DNA of 64,000 nucleotides from Martelella sp. AD-3 (lineage in GTDB: Bacteria; Pseudomonadota; Alphaproteobacteria; Rhizobiales; Rhizobiaceae), in the NCBI RefSeq assembly GCF_001578105.1, contig NZ_CP014275.1, positions 1,798,001-1,862,000 on the forward strand, read 5' to 3'. The notes below the pieces were generated by a model. It saw nothing but the letters and a program-made list of their open reading frames with translations, had not been told where the DNA came from and did no database searches. Positions 43,767 to 53,043 of this stretch are shown piece by piece. Every line of letters starts with the position of its first letter. Position 1 is the stretch's first letter. The translations under genes and the position numbers were made by a program.

Positions 43767-44351
43767 ATGCTTTTTAAGAGACGTTCCCAGGCAAACTATT
43801 GGCAACGGTTTCGCGCCGCGATCTGGCCCAAGAAGGGCTTCTGGCGCGTGCCGGTCTATCTTTATCACCGCACGGTGCGGCTGAGGGCGACGCCGCATGC
43901 GATCGCCATGGGCATTGCGGCGGGCGTCGCCGTCTCATGGACGCCCTTCATCGGCGGTCATTTTCTCTCGGCCTTTCTGCTGGCCTTCCTCTTCGGCGGC
44001 AATTACGCAGCGGCGGCCCTCGGCACGGCTTTCGGCAATCCGCTCACCTTTCCCTTCATCTGGCTCTCCACCTGGCGGTTCGGGAGCGTGCTGCTCGGGC
44101 GCGATGTCGGCGGGCGCGACCATATCGACCTTGTCGACATGGTCCATCGCTTCGAGCTCTCCGATCTCTGGCGCCCCCTGCTGGAGCCGATGGCCGTCGG
44201 CGCGGTGCTGCCGGCGCTTTTGAGCGGCGCCCTGTTCTACGGGCTGACCTATTTTGCCGTGCAGTCCTTCCAGCAGCGGCGGCAGGCAATGCTCGAGGCG
44301 CGCGGCAACAAGCCGCAGGAAAACCGGGCCGCCGAGGGCAGCAAGAGCTGA
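43767..44351 (+). CDS. DUF2062 membrane protein
   Basis: A 194-residue inner-membrane protein. It begins with a basic stretch (MLFKRRSQANYWQRFRAAIW) and the DUF2062 signature HAIAMGIAAGVAVSWTPFIG, GHFLSAFLLAFLFGGNYAAA and GNPLTFPFIW, giving two to three membrane segments, with a last hydrophobic segment at about 145-170. Function is unknown. It is followed by acpS after 21 bp, so probably co-transcribed with acpS-lepB-rnc. Confidence 0.9.
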   Translation: MLFKRRSQANYWQRFRAAIWPKKGFWRVPVYLYHRTVRLRATPHAIAMGIAAGVAVSWTPFIGGHFLSAFLLAFLFGGNYAAAALGTAFGNPLTFPFIWLSTWRFGSVLLGRDVGGRDHIDLVDMVHRFELSDLWRPLLEPMAVGAVLPALLSGALFYGLTYFAVQSFQQRRQAMLEARGNKPQENRAAEGSKS

Positions 44352-44372
44352 TCCGATGCGGAGAACAAGACG

Positions 44373-44765
44373 ATGATCCTCGGAATGGGCAGTGATCTCA
44401 TCGATATCAGGCGGATCGAGAAATCGATCGAGCGCCACGGCGATCGCTTCACCGCGCGCTGCTTCACGCAGATCGAGCAGCAACGGTCTGACGCGCGACG
44501 CAATCGCGCGGCATCCTACGCCAAGCGTTTCGCCGCCAAGGAGGCCTGCGCCAAGGCGCTCGGCACGGGCATTGCCCGCGGCGTGTTCTGGCGGGAGATG
44601 GGCGTGGTCAATCTTGACGGCGGAAAGCCGACCATGGAACTGACCGGCCGGGCCGCCGAGCACCTTGCCGGGTTGACGCCGGATGGGATGACGGCGCGCA
44701 TCCACCTGACGATCACCGATGACTACCCGCTCGCCCAGGCCTTCGTCATCATCGAGGCTGTGTAG
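44373..44765 (+). CDS. acpS: Holo-[acyl-carrier-protein] synthase
   Basis: Transfers 4'-phosphopantetheine from CoA to the conserved Ser of acyl carrier proteins, such as AcpXL at 62.3 kb. 130 residues. The metal-binding [14 protein letters not shown] is at 4-17, and [16 protein letters not shown] near 52-67 carries the Glu/Lys catalytic pair. GGAG lies upstream of ATG. It lies between DUF2062 and lepB, an order widespread in rhizobia. Confidence 0.96.
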   Translation: MILGMGSDLIDIRRIEKSIERHGDRFTARCFTQIEQQRSDARRNRAASYAKRFAAKEACAKALGTGIARGVFWREMGVVNLDGGKPTMELTGRAAEHLAGLTPDGMTARIHLTITDDYPLAQAFVIIEAV

Positions 44766-44859
44766 AGGCGGCAATTTCGTTTAAAAACATTGCCCGTGCC
44801 GCATGGAGGGGCTAAAGCTCAGGCAAACGGACTGCCTGGGTGTAAGAAGGAAACAAAGC

Positions 44860-45606
44860 GTGGCCGAAGAAGAAGAAAAAAAGGAGAGCTCGCTCTGGAG
44901 CAATGTCAAAGTCATTGTTCAGGCGCTGCTTCTCGCTCTTGTCATCAAGACATTTTTGTTTCAGCCCTTCACCATTCCTTCCGGTTCGATGATGCCGACG
45001 CTGCTGGTGGGCGACTATCTGTTCGTCAACAAGTTCTCCTACGGCTATTCGCGCTATTCGCTGCCGTTCTCGCCCAACCTCTTCGAGGGCCGCATTTTCG
45101 GCTCCGATCCCGATCGCGGCGACGTCGTGGTGTTCCGCTATCCGCCGAATCCGAGCGTCGACTACATCAAGCGCGTGATCGGTCTGCCGGGCGACCGGGT
45201 GCAGGTGCAGAACGGCATTCTCTACCTGAACGGCGAGCCGGTTCCGCGCACCGCCGACGGCACCTTCACCTCCGATTACCGCCGGGATCCGGGCCGCGAC
45301 ATCCCGGTCTTCCGCGAAACCCTTCCCGATGGCGTGAGCTACGATACGCTCGACGAGATCCGCAATTCGCCGGGCGACAACACCCGCGAATTCATCGTGC
45401 CCGAGGGGCATTACTTCATGATGGGCGACAACCGCGACAATTCGCTCGACAGTCGTTTCGATGTCGGCTTCGTGCCGGCGGAGAACCTCGTCGGCCGCGC
45501 CAGCCTGATCTTCTTCTCGCTCGGCAACGACACCTCTTTCGCCGAGATCTGGAAATGGCCGTTCAACATGCGTTGGGACCGCCTGTTCAAGGTCATCGGT
45601 GGCTGA
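44860..45606 (+). CDS. lepB: Signal peptidase I
   Basis: Removes signal peptides from exported proteins at the inner membrane. 248 residues with one N-terminal membrane anchor (VKVIVQALLLALVIKTFLF). The catalytic Ser is in PSGSMMPTLLVGDYLFVNK, the general-base Lys in YIKRVIGLPGDRV, and the final box is MGDNRDNSLDSR. The start is GTG 44860 since AAGGA sits just upstream; ATG 44803 would add an unlikely 19 residues. The stop abuts the rnc ATG directly. Confidence 0.95.
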   Translation: MAEEEEKKESSLWSNVKVIVQALLLALVIKTFLFQPFTIPSGSMMPTLLVGDYLFVNKFSYGYSRYSLPFSPNLFEGRIFGSDPDRGDVVVFRYPPNPSVDYIKRVIGLPGDRVQVQNGILYLNGEPVPRTADGTFTSDYRRDPGRDIPVFRETLPDGVSYDTLDEIRNSPGDNTREFIVPEGHYFMMGDNRDNSLDSRFDVGFVPAENLVGRASLIFFSLGNDTSFAEIWKWPFNMRWDRLFKVIGG

Positions 45607-46314
45607 ATGGCGGCACGGGACGCACGAGAGGAAGACGTCGATGCGCTGGCGAGGCTGATCGGTTTCGAATTTTCGGATCGGGAACGGATCGCGCGGGCCC
45701 TGACCCATTCGAGCGCGCGCAGCGGCAAGGACGGCAATTACGAACGTATGGAGTTCCTCGGCGACCGCGTGCTGGGGCTGGTGATCGCGGAAAACCTGTT
45801 CAAGCTTTTCCCGACAGCGAGCGAGGGCGAGCTTTCCGTTCGTCTCAACCAGCTGGTGAGCGCGGAGGCCTGCGCCCGGGTCGCCGACGATCTCGGCCTG
45901 CACCGGTTCATCAAGACCGGTCAGGACGTGAAGAAACTGACGGGCAAGCGCGTGCTTTCGATCCGCGCCGACGTGGTCGAGAGCGTGATCGCGGCGATCT
46001 ATATGGAGGGTGGCCTGGAGCCCGCGCGCCGCTTCATCGAGACGCACTGGAAGCCGCTGTTCGAGGACGGCGTAACGCTCAGGCGCGATGCCAAGACGGA
46101 ACTGCAGGAATGGGCGCATGCCAATCACGGCGAAACACCGGTCTATCACGTCGAGGACAGGTCGGGGCCGGATCATGAGCCGCGGTTTACTGTCAAGGTC
46201 ACTGTGAAGGGCGTCGCGCCGGAGGTCGGCGTTGACCGCTCCAAGCGCGCGGCCGAGCAGGTTGCCGCGACAAAGCTCCTGGAGCGCGAAGGCGTCTGGA
46301 CAGCCGGGAGTTGA
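45607..46314 (+). CDS. rnc: Ribonuclease III
   Basis: Double-strand-specific endonuclease for rRNA and mRNA processing. 235 residues: the signature ERMEFLGDRVLGLVIAENLF has the catalytic Glu/Asp, a second acidic pair is in SIRADVVESVIAAIYMEGG, and the C-terminal dsRNA-binding domain runs from DAKTELQEWAHANHG to KRAAEQVAATKLLE. ATG begins immediately after the lepB stop, so translation is coupled. Confidence 0.96.
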   Translation: MAARDAREEDVDALARLIGFEFSDRERIARALTHSSARSGKDGNYERMEFLGDRVLGLVIAENLFKLFPTASEGELSVRLNQLVSAEACARVADDLGLHRFIKTGQDVKKLTGKRVLSIRADVVESVIAAIYMEGGLEPARRFIETHWKPLFEDGVTLRRDAKTELQEWAHANHGETPVYHVEDRSGPDHEPRFTVKVTVKGVAPEVGVDRSKRAAEQVAATKLLEREGVWTAGS

Positions 46315-46417
46315 CGCTTCTCGCATTCATGAATGCGTTTAGTTTGGCGTAACAATATACTGAATTCAAAATGTTTTATCGTCTTTCGCTTTCTGGCGTG
46401 AGCCGCAGGAGAAACAA

Positions 46418-47341
46418 ATGACAGACGAAGAAACTGGTGCAGAGATAGCCGCGACCCGCTCCGGCTTCGTCGCGCTGATCGGCCCGACCAATGCCGGCAA
46501 GTCGACATTGGTCAACCGGCTCGTCGGCGCCAAGGTCTCGATCGTCAGCCACAAGGTGCAGACCACGCGGGCGACGTTGCGCGGGATTGCCATTCATGAC
46601 AATGCCCAGATCGTTTTCATGGATACGCCCGGTATCTTCAAGCCGCGCCGCCGGCTGGACCGCGCCATGGTGCTGGCGGCCTGGAGCGGCGCGCGCGATG
46701 CCGATCTCATCATGATGCTGATCGATGCCGAGCGCGGACTGAAGGGTGATGCGGAAGCCATTCTGGAGGGCCTGAAAGAAGTCCGCCAGCCGAAGATCCT
46801 GGTGCTGAACAAGATTGATCGCGTCCGCCACGAGGACCTGCTGAAGCTTGCGGCGGCCGCCAACGAGGCGATCGGTTTCGAGCAGACCTTCATGATCTCG
46901 GCCACCAATGGTTCGGGTTGCGACGACCTGATGGACTATCTGGCGAAAGCCTTGCCGGAGGGCCCATGGTACTATCCCGAGGACCAGATTTCCGATCTGC
47001 CGATGCGCCAGCTGGCCGCGGAAATTACCCGCGAAAAGCTCTTCCTGCGCCTTCACCAGGAGCTGCCTTACTCCGCCCATGTGGAAACCGAGAAATGGGA
47101 AGAGCGCAAGGACGGCTCGGTGCGCATCGAGCAGGTGGTCTATCTGGAACGCGACAGCCAGAAGAAGATCGCGCTCGGCAAGGGCGGCGAGGCGATCAAG
47201 TCTATCTCCATGGCCGCCCGCAAGGAGCTGTCCGAGATCCTCGAACAGAAGGTCCATCTGTTCCTGTTCGTCAAGGTGCGCGAGAACTGGGGCGACGATC
47301 CGGAGCGCTACCGCGAGATGGGGCTCGACTATTCGCAGTGA
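46418..47341 (+). CDS. era: GTPase Era
   Basis: Essential GTPase that binds 16S rRNA near its 3' end for 30S assembly. 307 residues. G1 GPTNAGKST, G3 DTPGIFKPRRRLD, G4 LNKID, then a C-terminal KH domain containing RKIALGKGGEAIKSIS-type sequence (DSQKKIALGKGGEAIKSI). GGAG precedes ATG by seven bases. Rnc-era-recO is a conserved run. Confidence 0.97.
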   Translation: MTDEETGAEIAATRSGFVALIGPTNAGKSTLVNRLVGAKVSIVSHKVQTTRATLRGIAIHDNAQIVFMDTPGIFKPRRRLDRAMVLAAWSGARDADLIMMLIDAERGLKGDAEAILEGLKEVRQPKILVLNKIDRVRHEDLLKLAAAANEAIGFEQTFMISATNGSGCDDLMDYLAKALPEGPWYYPEDQISDLPMRQLAAEITREKLFLRLHQELPYSAHVETEKWEERKDGSVRIEQVVYLERDSQKKIALGKGGEAIKSISMAARKELSEILEQKVHLFLFVKVRENWGDDPERYREMGLDYSQ

Positions 47342-47360
47342 AAGCCGGGCGGTGTGAGCA

Positions 47361-48104
47361 ATGGAATGGCAGGACGAAGGCATTGTTCTGGGCATGCGCC
47401 GCCACGGCGAGACCAGCGCCATTGCCGAGGTGATGACGCTTGCCCATGGCCGGCATCTGGGGCTGGTGCGCGGCGGACGCTCGCGCGCCATGCGGCCAGT
47501 TCTGCAACCCGGTAACCGGGTCTCGCTCATCTGGCGGGCCAGGCTTTCCGAGCATCTCGGCGAGTTCCGGGTAGAGCCGCTCAGCCAGCGTGCTGGGCTC
47601 CTGATGCAGTCGGCAACCGCGCTGCACGGCATGCGGGCCATGGCGGCGCTGCTGCGCCTGCTTCCGGAACGCGATCCGCACCGGCACCTGTGCGAAGCCG
47701 TCGAGGTGATCATCGCCCATCTCGATGACCCGGCATCGGCGGGTGAGCTTTTCGTCCGCTTCGAACTGGCGCTTCTGAACGAACTCGGTTTCGGGCTTGA
47801 TCTGGCGCGCTGCGCCGCCAACGGTTCCGTGGTCGATCTTGTCTATGTGTCGCCGAAATCGGGCAGGGCGGTGTCGCGGGATGCCGGCGCGCCCTATGCC
47901 GACCGGATGCTGGCGCTTCCGGATTTTCTGAGGACCGATCTCAACGAGGCCGCCGATCCGAATGGTCTTTCCGCTGGCTTTCGTTTGACCGGTTTCTTTC
48001 TCGATCGTCACGTCTACGAACCGCGCGGGATCAAGCCGGACGGCGCCCGCGACAGTTTCATCGCGGCAACGCTGAAGGCGCTGGAGAGACAGGAAACGAC
48101 CTGA
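47361..48104 (+). CDS. recO: DNA repair protein RecO
   Basis: Loads RecA with RecR in the RecFOR pathway. 247 residues beginning [20 protein letters not shown] (OB-fold N-terminus), with SVIWRARL-like strands ([20 protein letters not shown]) and a helical C-terminal part [20 protein letters not shown]. Zinc-finger cysteines of some RecO proteins are mostly absent. It follows era by 19 bp and converges on the MOSC gene with a 3-bp gap. Confidence 0.95.
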   Translation: MEWQDEGIVLGMRRHGETSAIAEVMTLAHGRHLGLVRGGRSRAMRPVLQPGNRVSLIWRARLSEHLGEFRVEPLSQRAGLLMQSATALHGMRAMAALLRLLPERDPHRHLCEAVEVIIAHLDDPASAGELFVRFELALLNELGFGLDLARCAANGSVVDLVYVSPKSGRAVSRDAGAPYADRMLALPDFLRTDLNEAADPNGLSAGFRLTGFFLDRHVYEPRGIKPDGARDSFIAATLKALERQETT

Positions 48105-48107
48105 ACT

Positions 48108-48956
48108 TCAGCCCCGTCGCTTCAGCGGCCAGCGCTCGTCCCGCGTTCCGGAGACTTTCACCGCATCGCCGACGCGCAGCAGACCTTCGCCGCGCGGCAC
48201 GGTGTTCCAGCCGAACAGCGGTCCGGGCACACGCCTGTCCGCCGACATGCGGATCCGACCCATTGCCGGCAGCGGATTGGCGCCGTCGCGCGATCCGGTC
48301 GCCTGGTCCTGCGTGGTCATGATGCAGCGTGCGCAGGGCTTGACGAAGTCGAAACGGATGCCGGAAATCTCTATGCCGGTCCAGCCGTCCTCCGCCCAGG
48401 CTTCCGCGCAATCGAGCACAATATTCGGCCGGAACCGCTCCATGCCGACCGTCTCGGCCCCGTGGGCCCTAAGATCGGCATTGAGCGCGGCGAGCGAACC
48501 CGTTGTGGTCACCAGAAGCTGGAAGCCGTCGGCGAAGGACACCGGCGTGTCCGTTTCAACCCAGTCGCGGCTTGCGACGCGGCGGGCAGAATCGTCAAAG
48601 AAGGCAAGGCGAACCGGGCGATCGAGCCATTCCGAGAGCGTCTCATCGACGTCTTTCGAGGCGGTTGCGGCATTGACCGTGTCCCTCCAGACCGCGACAT
48701 CAAGCCTTTCGGCGGGAAAAGGCTCGGCGAAAACCGGCTTCCTGCCCTCCATTTCCAGAACAAGCCCATTGTCGTTCCGGTGAACGGAAAGGCGGGCGAG
48801 GGCCGGCAAATCGCGCTGGGTGATGAACTGTCCGCCGGGATCGGTCAGAAGCGCGGTCCTGTCGCCGACAAGCCCCGACGGGCCGCACATGGCCTCTTCG
48901 AGCGCGATGCCCCGCGCGCTTTTCAGCGGATAGACGGTGAGGGCGGCAATCTTCAT
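48108..48956 (-). CDS. MOSC-domain protein (YcbX/MOCO sulfurase C-terminal-like)
   Basis: A 282-residue protein with an N-terminal MOSC beta-barrel (MKIAALTVYPLKSARGIALE) and a C-terminal MOSC domain with ERFRPNIVLDCAEAWAEDGW and the conserved Cys in FVKPCARCIMTT. Such proteins (YcbX, mARC-like) bind molybdenum cofactor and reduce N-hydroxylated compounds, with a ferredoxin in YcbX. No 2Fe-2S domain is fused here, so a separate electron carrier would be needed. GGAG is six bases before ATG 48956. Confidence 0.9.
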   Translation of the reverse strand: MKIAALTVYPLKSARGIALEEAMCGPSGLVGDRTALLTDPGGQFITQRDLPALARLSVHRNDNGLVLEMEGRKPVFAEPFPAERLDVAVWRDTVNAATASKDVDETLSEWLDRPVRLAFFDDSARRVASRDWVETDTPVSFADGFQLLVTTTGSLAALNADLRAHGAETVGMERFRPNIVLDCAEAWAEDGWTGIEISGIRFDFVKPCARCIMTTQDQATGSRDGANPLPAMGRIRMSADRRVPGPLFGWNTVPRGEGLLRVGDAVKVSGTRDERWPLKRRG

Positions 48957-49025
48957 GTGAGGCTCCGGCATGGGCGAGAGGCGAAAAAAGAAGCCGGCGC
49001 GAGGCCGGCAACTTCGATCCAGAAC

Positions 49026-49934
49026 CTAGCTCTTTTCCGCGGGCTTGTCTGTGGTGTCTCCGACCTTTTCGAGCGGCTTTTCCTCCTCGTCCAGGGTCGA
49101 GAGCGTGACCTGCGGGAAGGGAATGGAAATGCCGGCCTCGTCGAAGGCGAGCTTCGCATCCCGGGTCATGATGTGGGTGGTCTTCCACCAGACGGATCCC
49201 GGGGCCCAGTAGCGCATGGCCACCACGACGGCGCTGTCGCCGAGCTCCTTGACGAAGGCGTAGGGCTCGGGATCGGCGAGAACGTTCTCGTTGTTCCTGG
49301 CGAGATCGAGCAGGATCTCGATCGCCTTCTTCAGGTCGTCATCATAGCCTATGCCGATGGCAAGCTCGTGCATGCGCTGGGTGACGCGCGAATAATTGGT
49401 GATCGAGACGTTCCAGAGCGTCGAGTTCGGGGCCAGACGGAAGAGGCCGTCAAACGTCTTCAGTTCGGTGGCAAACAGGCCGACTTCCTGCACCGTGCCG
49501 TCGATCGAGCCGGTGCTGATATATTCGCCGACGCGGAAGGGGCGCAGCACGAGAAGCATGATGCCGGCCGCGATGTTCTGCAGCGTGCCCTGCAGGGCGA
49601 GACCGATGGCCAGGCCGGCGGCGCCGAGAGCGGCAAGGATGGAGGCCGTCTGCACGCCGAACTGGCCGAGCACCATGATGATGACGATGGTCAGTATGCC
49701 GTAGCGCCCGATGTTGCCGAAGAAACCGGCAAGCGTACGGTCGACATTCTCGAATTTCAGGAATGCGTTCTTGATCGACCGCTGCACCAGCGCAGCCACG
49801 ATCCAGCCGACGATCAGCAGGATGACCGCGCCCAGAACCGAAAATGTGTAGGTGATGACCAGCGCCCACATCGCGTTGGCGAAATCGCCAGACGCCTTGA
49901 ACATGTCGCCGACCTGTTGCTCTATACCATCCAT
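49026..49934 (-). CDS. Small-conductance mechanosensitive channel (MscS family)
   Basis: An inner-membrane channel of 302 residues. Three membrane helices lie at about 20-50, 70-95 and 98-125. The pore-lining TM3 is AALGAAGLAIGLALQGTLQN with the Gly/Ala pattern of MscS, followed by FRVGEYISTGSIDGTVQEVG of the beta domain. The C-terminal tail is acidic. It would release solutes upon hypo-osmotic shock. Monocistronic, convergent toward recO and MOSC. Confidence 0.93.
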   Translation of the reverse strand: MDGIEQQVGDMFKASGDFANAMWALVITYTFSVLGAVILLIVGWIVAALVQRSIKNAFLKFENVDRTLAGFFGNIGRYGILTIVIIMVLGQFGVQTASILAALGAAGLAIGLALQGTLQNIAAGIMLLVLRPFRVGEYISTGSIDGTVQEVGLFATELKTFDGLFRLAPNSTLWNVSITNYSRVTQRMHELAIGIGYDDDLKKAIEILLDLARNNENVLADPEPYAFVKELGDSAVVVAMRYWAPGSVWWKTTHIMTRDAKLAFDEAGISIPFPQVTLSTLDEEEKPLEKVGDTTDKPAEKS

Positions 49935-50006
49935 TGAAAATGCCTTGTCTTGGGAGGTTCGCGTTGGGTTTCTGCCTAGCTAGGGCGTTTTCAGCGTAAG
50001 TCCATG

Positions 50007-50567
50007 CTACGAAAACTTGAGCGATGCTGCAACTTTGCCCTCGTCGCCGAGGCGCCGCTCCGGCGCCAGCACGAAGGGAAGGTTCAGCCGACAGTCGCGC
50101 CCGCGCCCGATTGCTCCGACCGCCTCGACGAGACGGCCCTTGCGGCCGAGCGCCTCGTCTCCAAGAGCAATCAGACGGGCATTCGGGGTGGCAAAGGGCG
50201 ATGCCGCCCGCAGCGCTCCGGCCAGCGCGAAATCATTAAGCGCGGGCGCGCGCGCCAGCATGGCGATCAGCGCCGCGGCGGGAGAGCGCGAAACGCCCAT
50301 CCAGCAATGGATGAGCATCGGCCCGTCAAAGGCACGGGCAAAGCGGATGACCTGTTCGACATGCGAAGCCTCCGGCGCGACGAGTTTGCCGCTGCCGGCA
50401 AAGGCGATATCGTTCATCCGCAGCGTGAGATGCCGGGACGGGTCGATCATCCCCGGACGGGCGAAATCATGGCCGTTCGCCATCAGGGACAGCATCGACC
50501 GGCATTGATGGCGGGCGGCCATCTCGCCGATGCGGGCAAGCGGACTGACGACGATCGCAGCGCTCAT
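50007..50567 (-). CDS. Protein-tyrosine-phosphatase-like protein
   Basis: A 186-residue protein with the PTP/DSP P-loop HCWMGVSRSPAAAL (H-C-x5-R) at about residue 86-99. The preceding part includes HLTLRMNDIAF, in the place of the general-acid loop. The substrate is unknown. The start overlaps the stop of the HD-domain gene by ATGA, so it is coupled to the ygfZ-HD operon. Confidence 0.85.
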   Translation of the reverse strand: MSAAIVVSPLARIGEMAARHQCRSMLSLMANGHDFARPGMIDPSRHLTLRMNDIAFAGSGKLVAPEASHVEQVIRFARAFDGPMLIHCWMGVSRSPAAALIAMLARAPALNDFALAGALRAASPFATPNARLIALGDEALGRKGRLVEAVGAIGRGRDCRLNLPFVLAPERRLGDEGKVAASLKFS

Positions 50568-51199
50568 CCGGCGCTCCCCTTCGCCGTCGCCTCCCGGTTG
50601 GCGCGCTCGGCCTCTATCTCTGAGAACCGTGCCAGAAAGCGCGTCTGGGCATCGGTCGTCGCCATCGGCTCGATCGCGAGCATCTCGATCGACACCCCGT
50701 TGGGCTCGCCGAAAAAGCGCTTTGCCTCGGCGCGCGAAAAGCCGGCAAGGGTGATCGCCTCGAAATAGGCGGCGATGCGGTCGGCAGCCTTGATTCGCGC
50801 CTTCAGCGTGCGCGAGGGATGCGGCGGCAGGCCGAAGCGCAGGTGGACGGCCGATTCCAGCCGCTTCTCGACGCTCTTGTATCCGCCGCCGACGACCGCC
50901 TTGAACGGAGAGATCATGTCTCCGATCACATATTCGGGCGCATCATGCAGAAGCGCCATCTGGCAGTCCTCGGGACTGGCCTTGTGGCAATGGAGGAAGA
51001 TCGTCTCGACAACAAGGCTGTGCTGGGCAACGGAATAGGCGTGGGCGCCGACCGTCTGGCCGTTCCAGCGGGCAACGCGGGCCAGCCCGTGGGCGATGTC
51101 GGCGATCTCCACATCGAGGGGGGAGGGATCGAGAAGGTCAAGGCGGCGGCCGGACAGCATGCGCTGCCAGGCCCGGGCATCGGTTCTAGCCATGGTCAT
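50564..51199 (-). CDS. HD-domain phosphohydrolase (YfbR-like)
   Basis: A 211-residue HD-superfamily protein. The metal ligands are visible in HAYSVAQHSLVV (first His), ALLHDAPEYVIGDMISPFK (HD plus a second Glu) and AADRIAAYFEA (final Asp). The arrangement resembles the 5'-deoxynucleotidase YfbR or related HD hydrolases. It overlaps the ygfZ stop (ATGA) upstream and the PTP gene downstream; the three make one operon. Confidence 0.86.
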   Translation of the reverse strand: MTMARTDARAWQRMLSGRRLDLLDPSPLDVEIADIAHGLARVARWNGQTVGAHAYSVAQHSLVVETIFLHCHKASPEDCQMALLHDAPEYVIGDMISPFKAVVGGGYKSVEKRLESAVHLRFGLPPHPSRTLKARIKAADRIAAYFEAITLAGFSRAEAKRFFGEPNGVSIEMLAIEPMATTDAQTRFLARFSEIEAERANREATAKGSAG

Positions 51200-52035
51200 T
51201 CGCTCTCCGCGCCGCTCGCCTCGAGCGATATGCCGCTCCAGGCATATGGCGTGACGCTGACCGGCAAGCCGGCGACGGCGACATCGCCGGCGGCCGCCGC
51301 GATCCGGTCGATGCGCACGATGGCCATTGCGACATGTCCGCTGACCGAGCCGAGACTGCCGGCGCTCTTGCCGCCGGCCTCGACCGCGCCCTGATCCGTG
51401 TTGAAGGGCTCCGAGGCCTCCAGCCTCACCAGCCTTCGCCGCGCTGTGCCGCGATGCTGCATGCGCGAGACCACTTCCTGGCCGACATAGCAGCCCTTGC
51501 GAAAGTTGAGGCCGCCGTTCTTGTCGTAGAGAACGTCATGGGGAAAAACGTCTTCGGCGGCAAAATCCGCGTGCATCTCCGCCGCGCCGGCTTCGATCCG
51601 CAGGGCGGTATAAGTCTCGGGATCATCCGCTGCGCCGTCCAGCCGATCGGGCAGGCGGAAGAGCGCGACATCGGAGAGCGAAAAGCGCCTGTCCGCAACA
51701 GCGCCGTCCGGAATAGTGTCCTCGCCGACGATCGCCGTGGCGCCGTCATGAGCCGGCGTGCCGATCGTCACCTTGGCGCGTAGCTTGTAGAGCATCAGCC
51801 GCTTGGCGAGCGTGGCCTGGTCCTCGGCATGGGTCTCGATCAGAAAGCCGTCCGGTCCGCGGGAAATCAGGAAATCGAACATGATCTTGCCCTGTGGCGT
51901 CAACAGCGCGCCGGGCCAGGCCTCGCCGGGGACAAGCCCCTCGATATTGGTGGTGATCAGGTTCTGCAGAAACGCTTCGGCGTCTTCGCCCTCAAGCGTG
52001 ATGAAGGCTCTGTCCGGAAGGTGGATCAATGCCAT
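51196..52035 (-). CDS. ygfZ: Folate-dependent Fe-S cluster maintenance protein YgfZ
   Basis: A GcvT-like tetrahydrofolate-binding protein that supports the repair or assembly of certain Fe-S enzymes. 279 residues with the motif KGCYVGQEVVSRMQHRG (K-G-C-Y-x-G-Q-E) near residues 190-206, plus FLQNLITTNIEGL and LTPQGKIMFDFLI at the N-terminus. ATG 52035 has AAAGGGA before it, so the longer frame to 52107 is not used. The role is linked to the fol genes and ferredoxin in this window only indirectly. Confidence 0.93.
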   Translation of the reverse strand: MALIHLPDRAFITLEGEDAEAFLQNLITTNIEGLVPGEAWPGALLTPQGKIMFDFLISRGPDGFLIETHAEDQATLAKRLMLYKLRAKVTIGTPAHDGATAIVGEDTIPDGAVADRRFSLSDVALFRLPDRLDGAADDPETYTALRIEAGAAEMHADFAAEDVFPHDVLYDKNGGLNFRKGCYVGQEVVSRMQHRGTARRRLVRLEASEPFNTDQGAVEAGGKSAGSLGSVSGHVAMAIVRIDRIAAAAGDVAVAGLPVSVTPYAWSGISLEASGAESE

Positions 52036-52143
52036 GGTCGTCCCTTTCATGCGCGGCGCGGACCGAATCGCGATCCGATTTGTCACGCGCGAAGCGGCAT
52101 TCGTCAATTCGTAGAGGCGGGCGGTTCGGCAGCCAGGCCGGGA

Positions 52144-52401
52144 TTACTGGAGGATGCGATCGGGCGAGAACTCACCGGCCAGCATGCGTTCGCGCAGCGA
52201 TTCCAGCATCGCCTCCGCGCCTTCCTCGCCGATCATGCGGACGGTTTCACGCATGGCGAGCGCCAGCGCCGCATCGGCGATGATCTCGGGTTCGATGCCG
52301 TCGGCAACGCCGTCGGCCCAAGCTTCGTTCTGGTATTCGAGAGCCGCCTGCATCTTTTCGCGCACGATCATGTCGTCGATTTCGTTGGCATTCGGCTTCA
52401 T
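52144..52401 (-). CDS. Small conserved-looking hypothetical protein, 85 aa
   Basis: An acidic helical protein: MKPNANEIDDMIVREKMQAA, ALEYQNEAWADGVADGIEPE, then a second helical part ending SPDRILQ. No membrane segment or Cys. AAGGA precedes the ATG at 52401. I do not recognise a named family. It lies just upstream of ygfZ on the same strand (108 bp). Confidence 0.72.
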   Translation of the reverse strand: MKPNANEIDDMIVREKMQAALEYQNEAWADGVADGIEPEIIADAALALAMRETVRMIGEEGAEAMLESLRERMLAGEFSPDRILQ

Positions 52402-52561
52402 CTCTGTTCCTTGCTGGCTTCTCGTTCTTGGTCGTTCGGTCACTACCGTATCAACATTTTGGTCGTTCTGTCAGCGGCGCTGCCATAAAAAGTGAACAGC
52501 CGGTTAACGCGCCGGCATCGCCGCGATCGTTGCCGCGTCGCTGTGACGCCCGCGCCACAGT

Positions 52562-52978
52562 TCAATCCGGCGATGCGAGCCTTTCGGCGCATTCGAGCAC
52601 GCTGGTCGGCACGTTCAGGGCGCGGATTTCCTCAAGCGCGTACCAGCCGAGGTCATCGGCATCGTCGGCAGCGGCCGCGACGGCTGCCCCGTCGACATCC
52701 GCGAGAAAGACGCTGAGCCGGTAGAAGCTCGTGATGCGCCCATCGTCGTCGCGGTCGATCAGGTCGTAGACGGCATATCTTCGGGCGGACGCGGCAACAA
52801 GCCCCGTTTCCTCGGCCAGTTCGCGGATTGCGGCCTGTTCGGCCGTCTCGCCTTCCTCTGCCTTGCCGCCGGGAAAGGCATACATCGCCTGCGCCGGCGG
52901 ATTGGCCCTGCGCACGAGCAGGAATTTCTCGCCGCGTCTGACGATCACGGAGGAGGCGGGTTTGGGTGAAACGGTCAT
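52562..52978 (-). CDS. NUDIX hydrolase
   Basis: A 138-residue NUDIX enzyme. The box GGKAEEGETAEQAAIRELAEETG (G-x5-E-x7-R-E-x2-E-E-x-G) is complete at about residues 37-59 (only its key residues are given). The substrate (ADP-ribose, oxidised nucleotide or other NDP-X) cannot be told. ATG 52978 with AAGGA upstream. It is divergent from the yedK gene, 65 bp apart. Confidence 0.92.
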   Translation of the reverse strand: MTVSPKPASSVIVRRGEKFLLVRRANPPAQAMYAFPGGKAEEGETAEQAAIRELAEETGLVAASARRYAVYDLIDRDDDGRITSFYRLSVFLADVDGAAVAAAADDADDLGWYALEEIRALNVPTSVLECAERLASPD

Positions 52979-53043
52979 GATAGTCCTTCCGGCATGCGTT
53001 GACGGACCTTGTCTTCCGCCGCGCAAGATGAAATCTATTCAGA

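Noticed and set aside
43586..43777. A 63-codon plus-strand frame between the small ORF and the DUF2062 gene
   Set aside because: It is Arg/Pro-rich, starts inside the stop of the previous frame without a Shine-Dalgarno, and overlaps the start of the DUF2062 gene.
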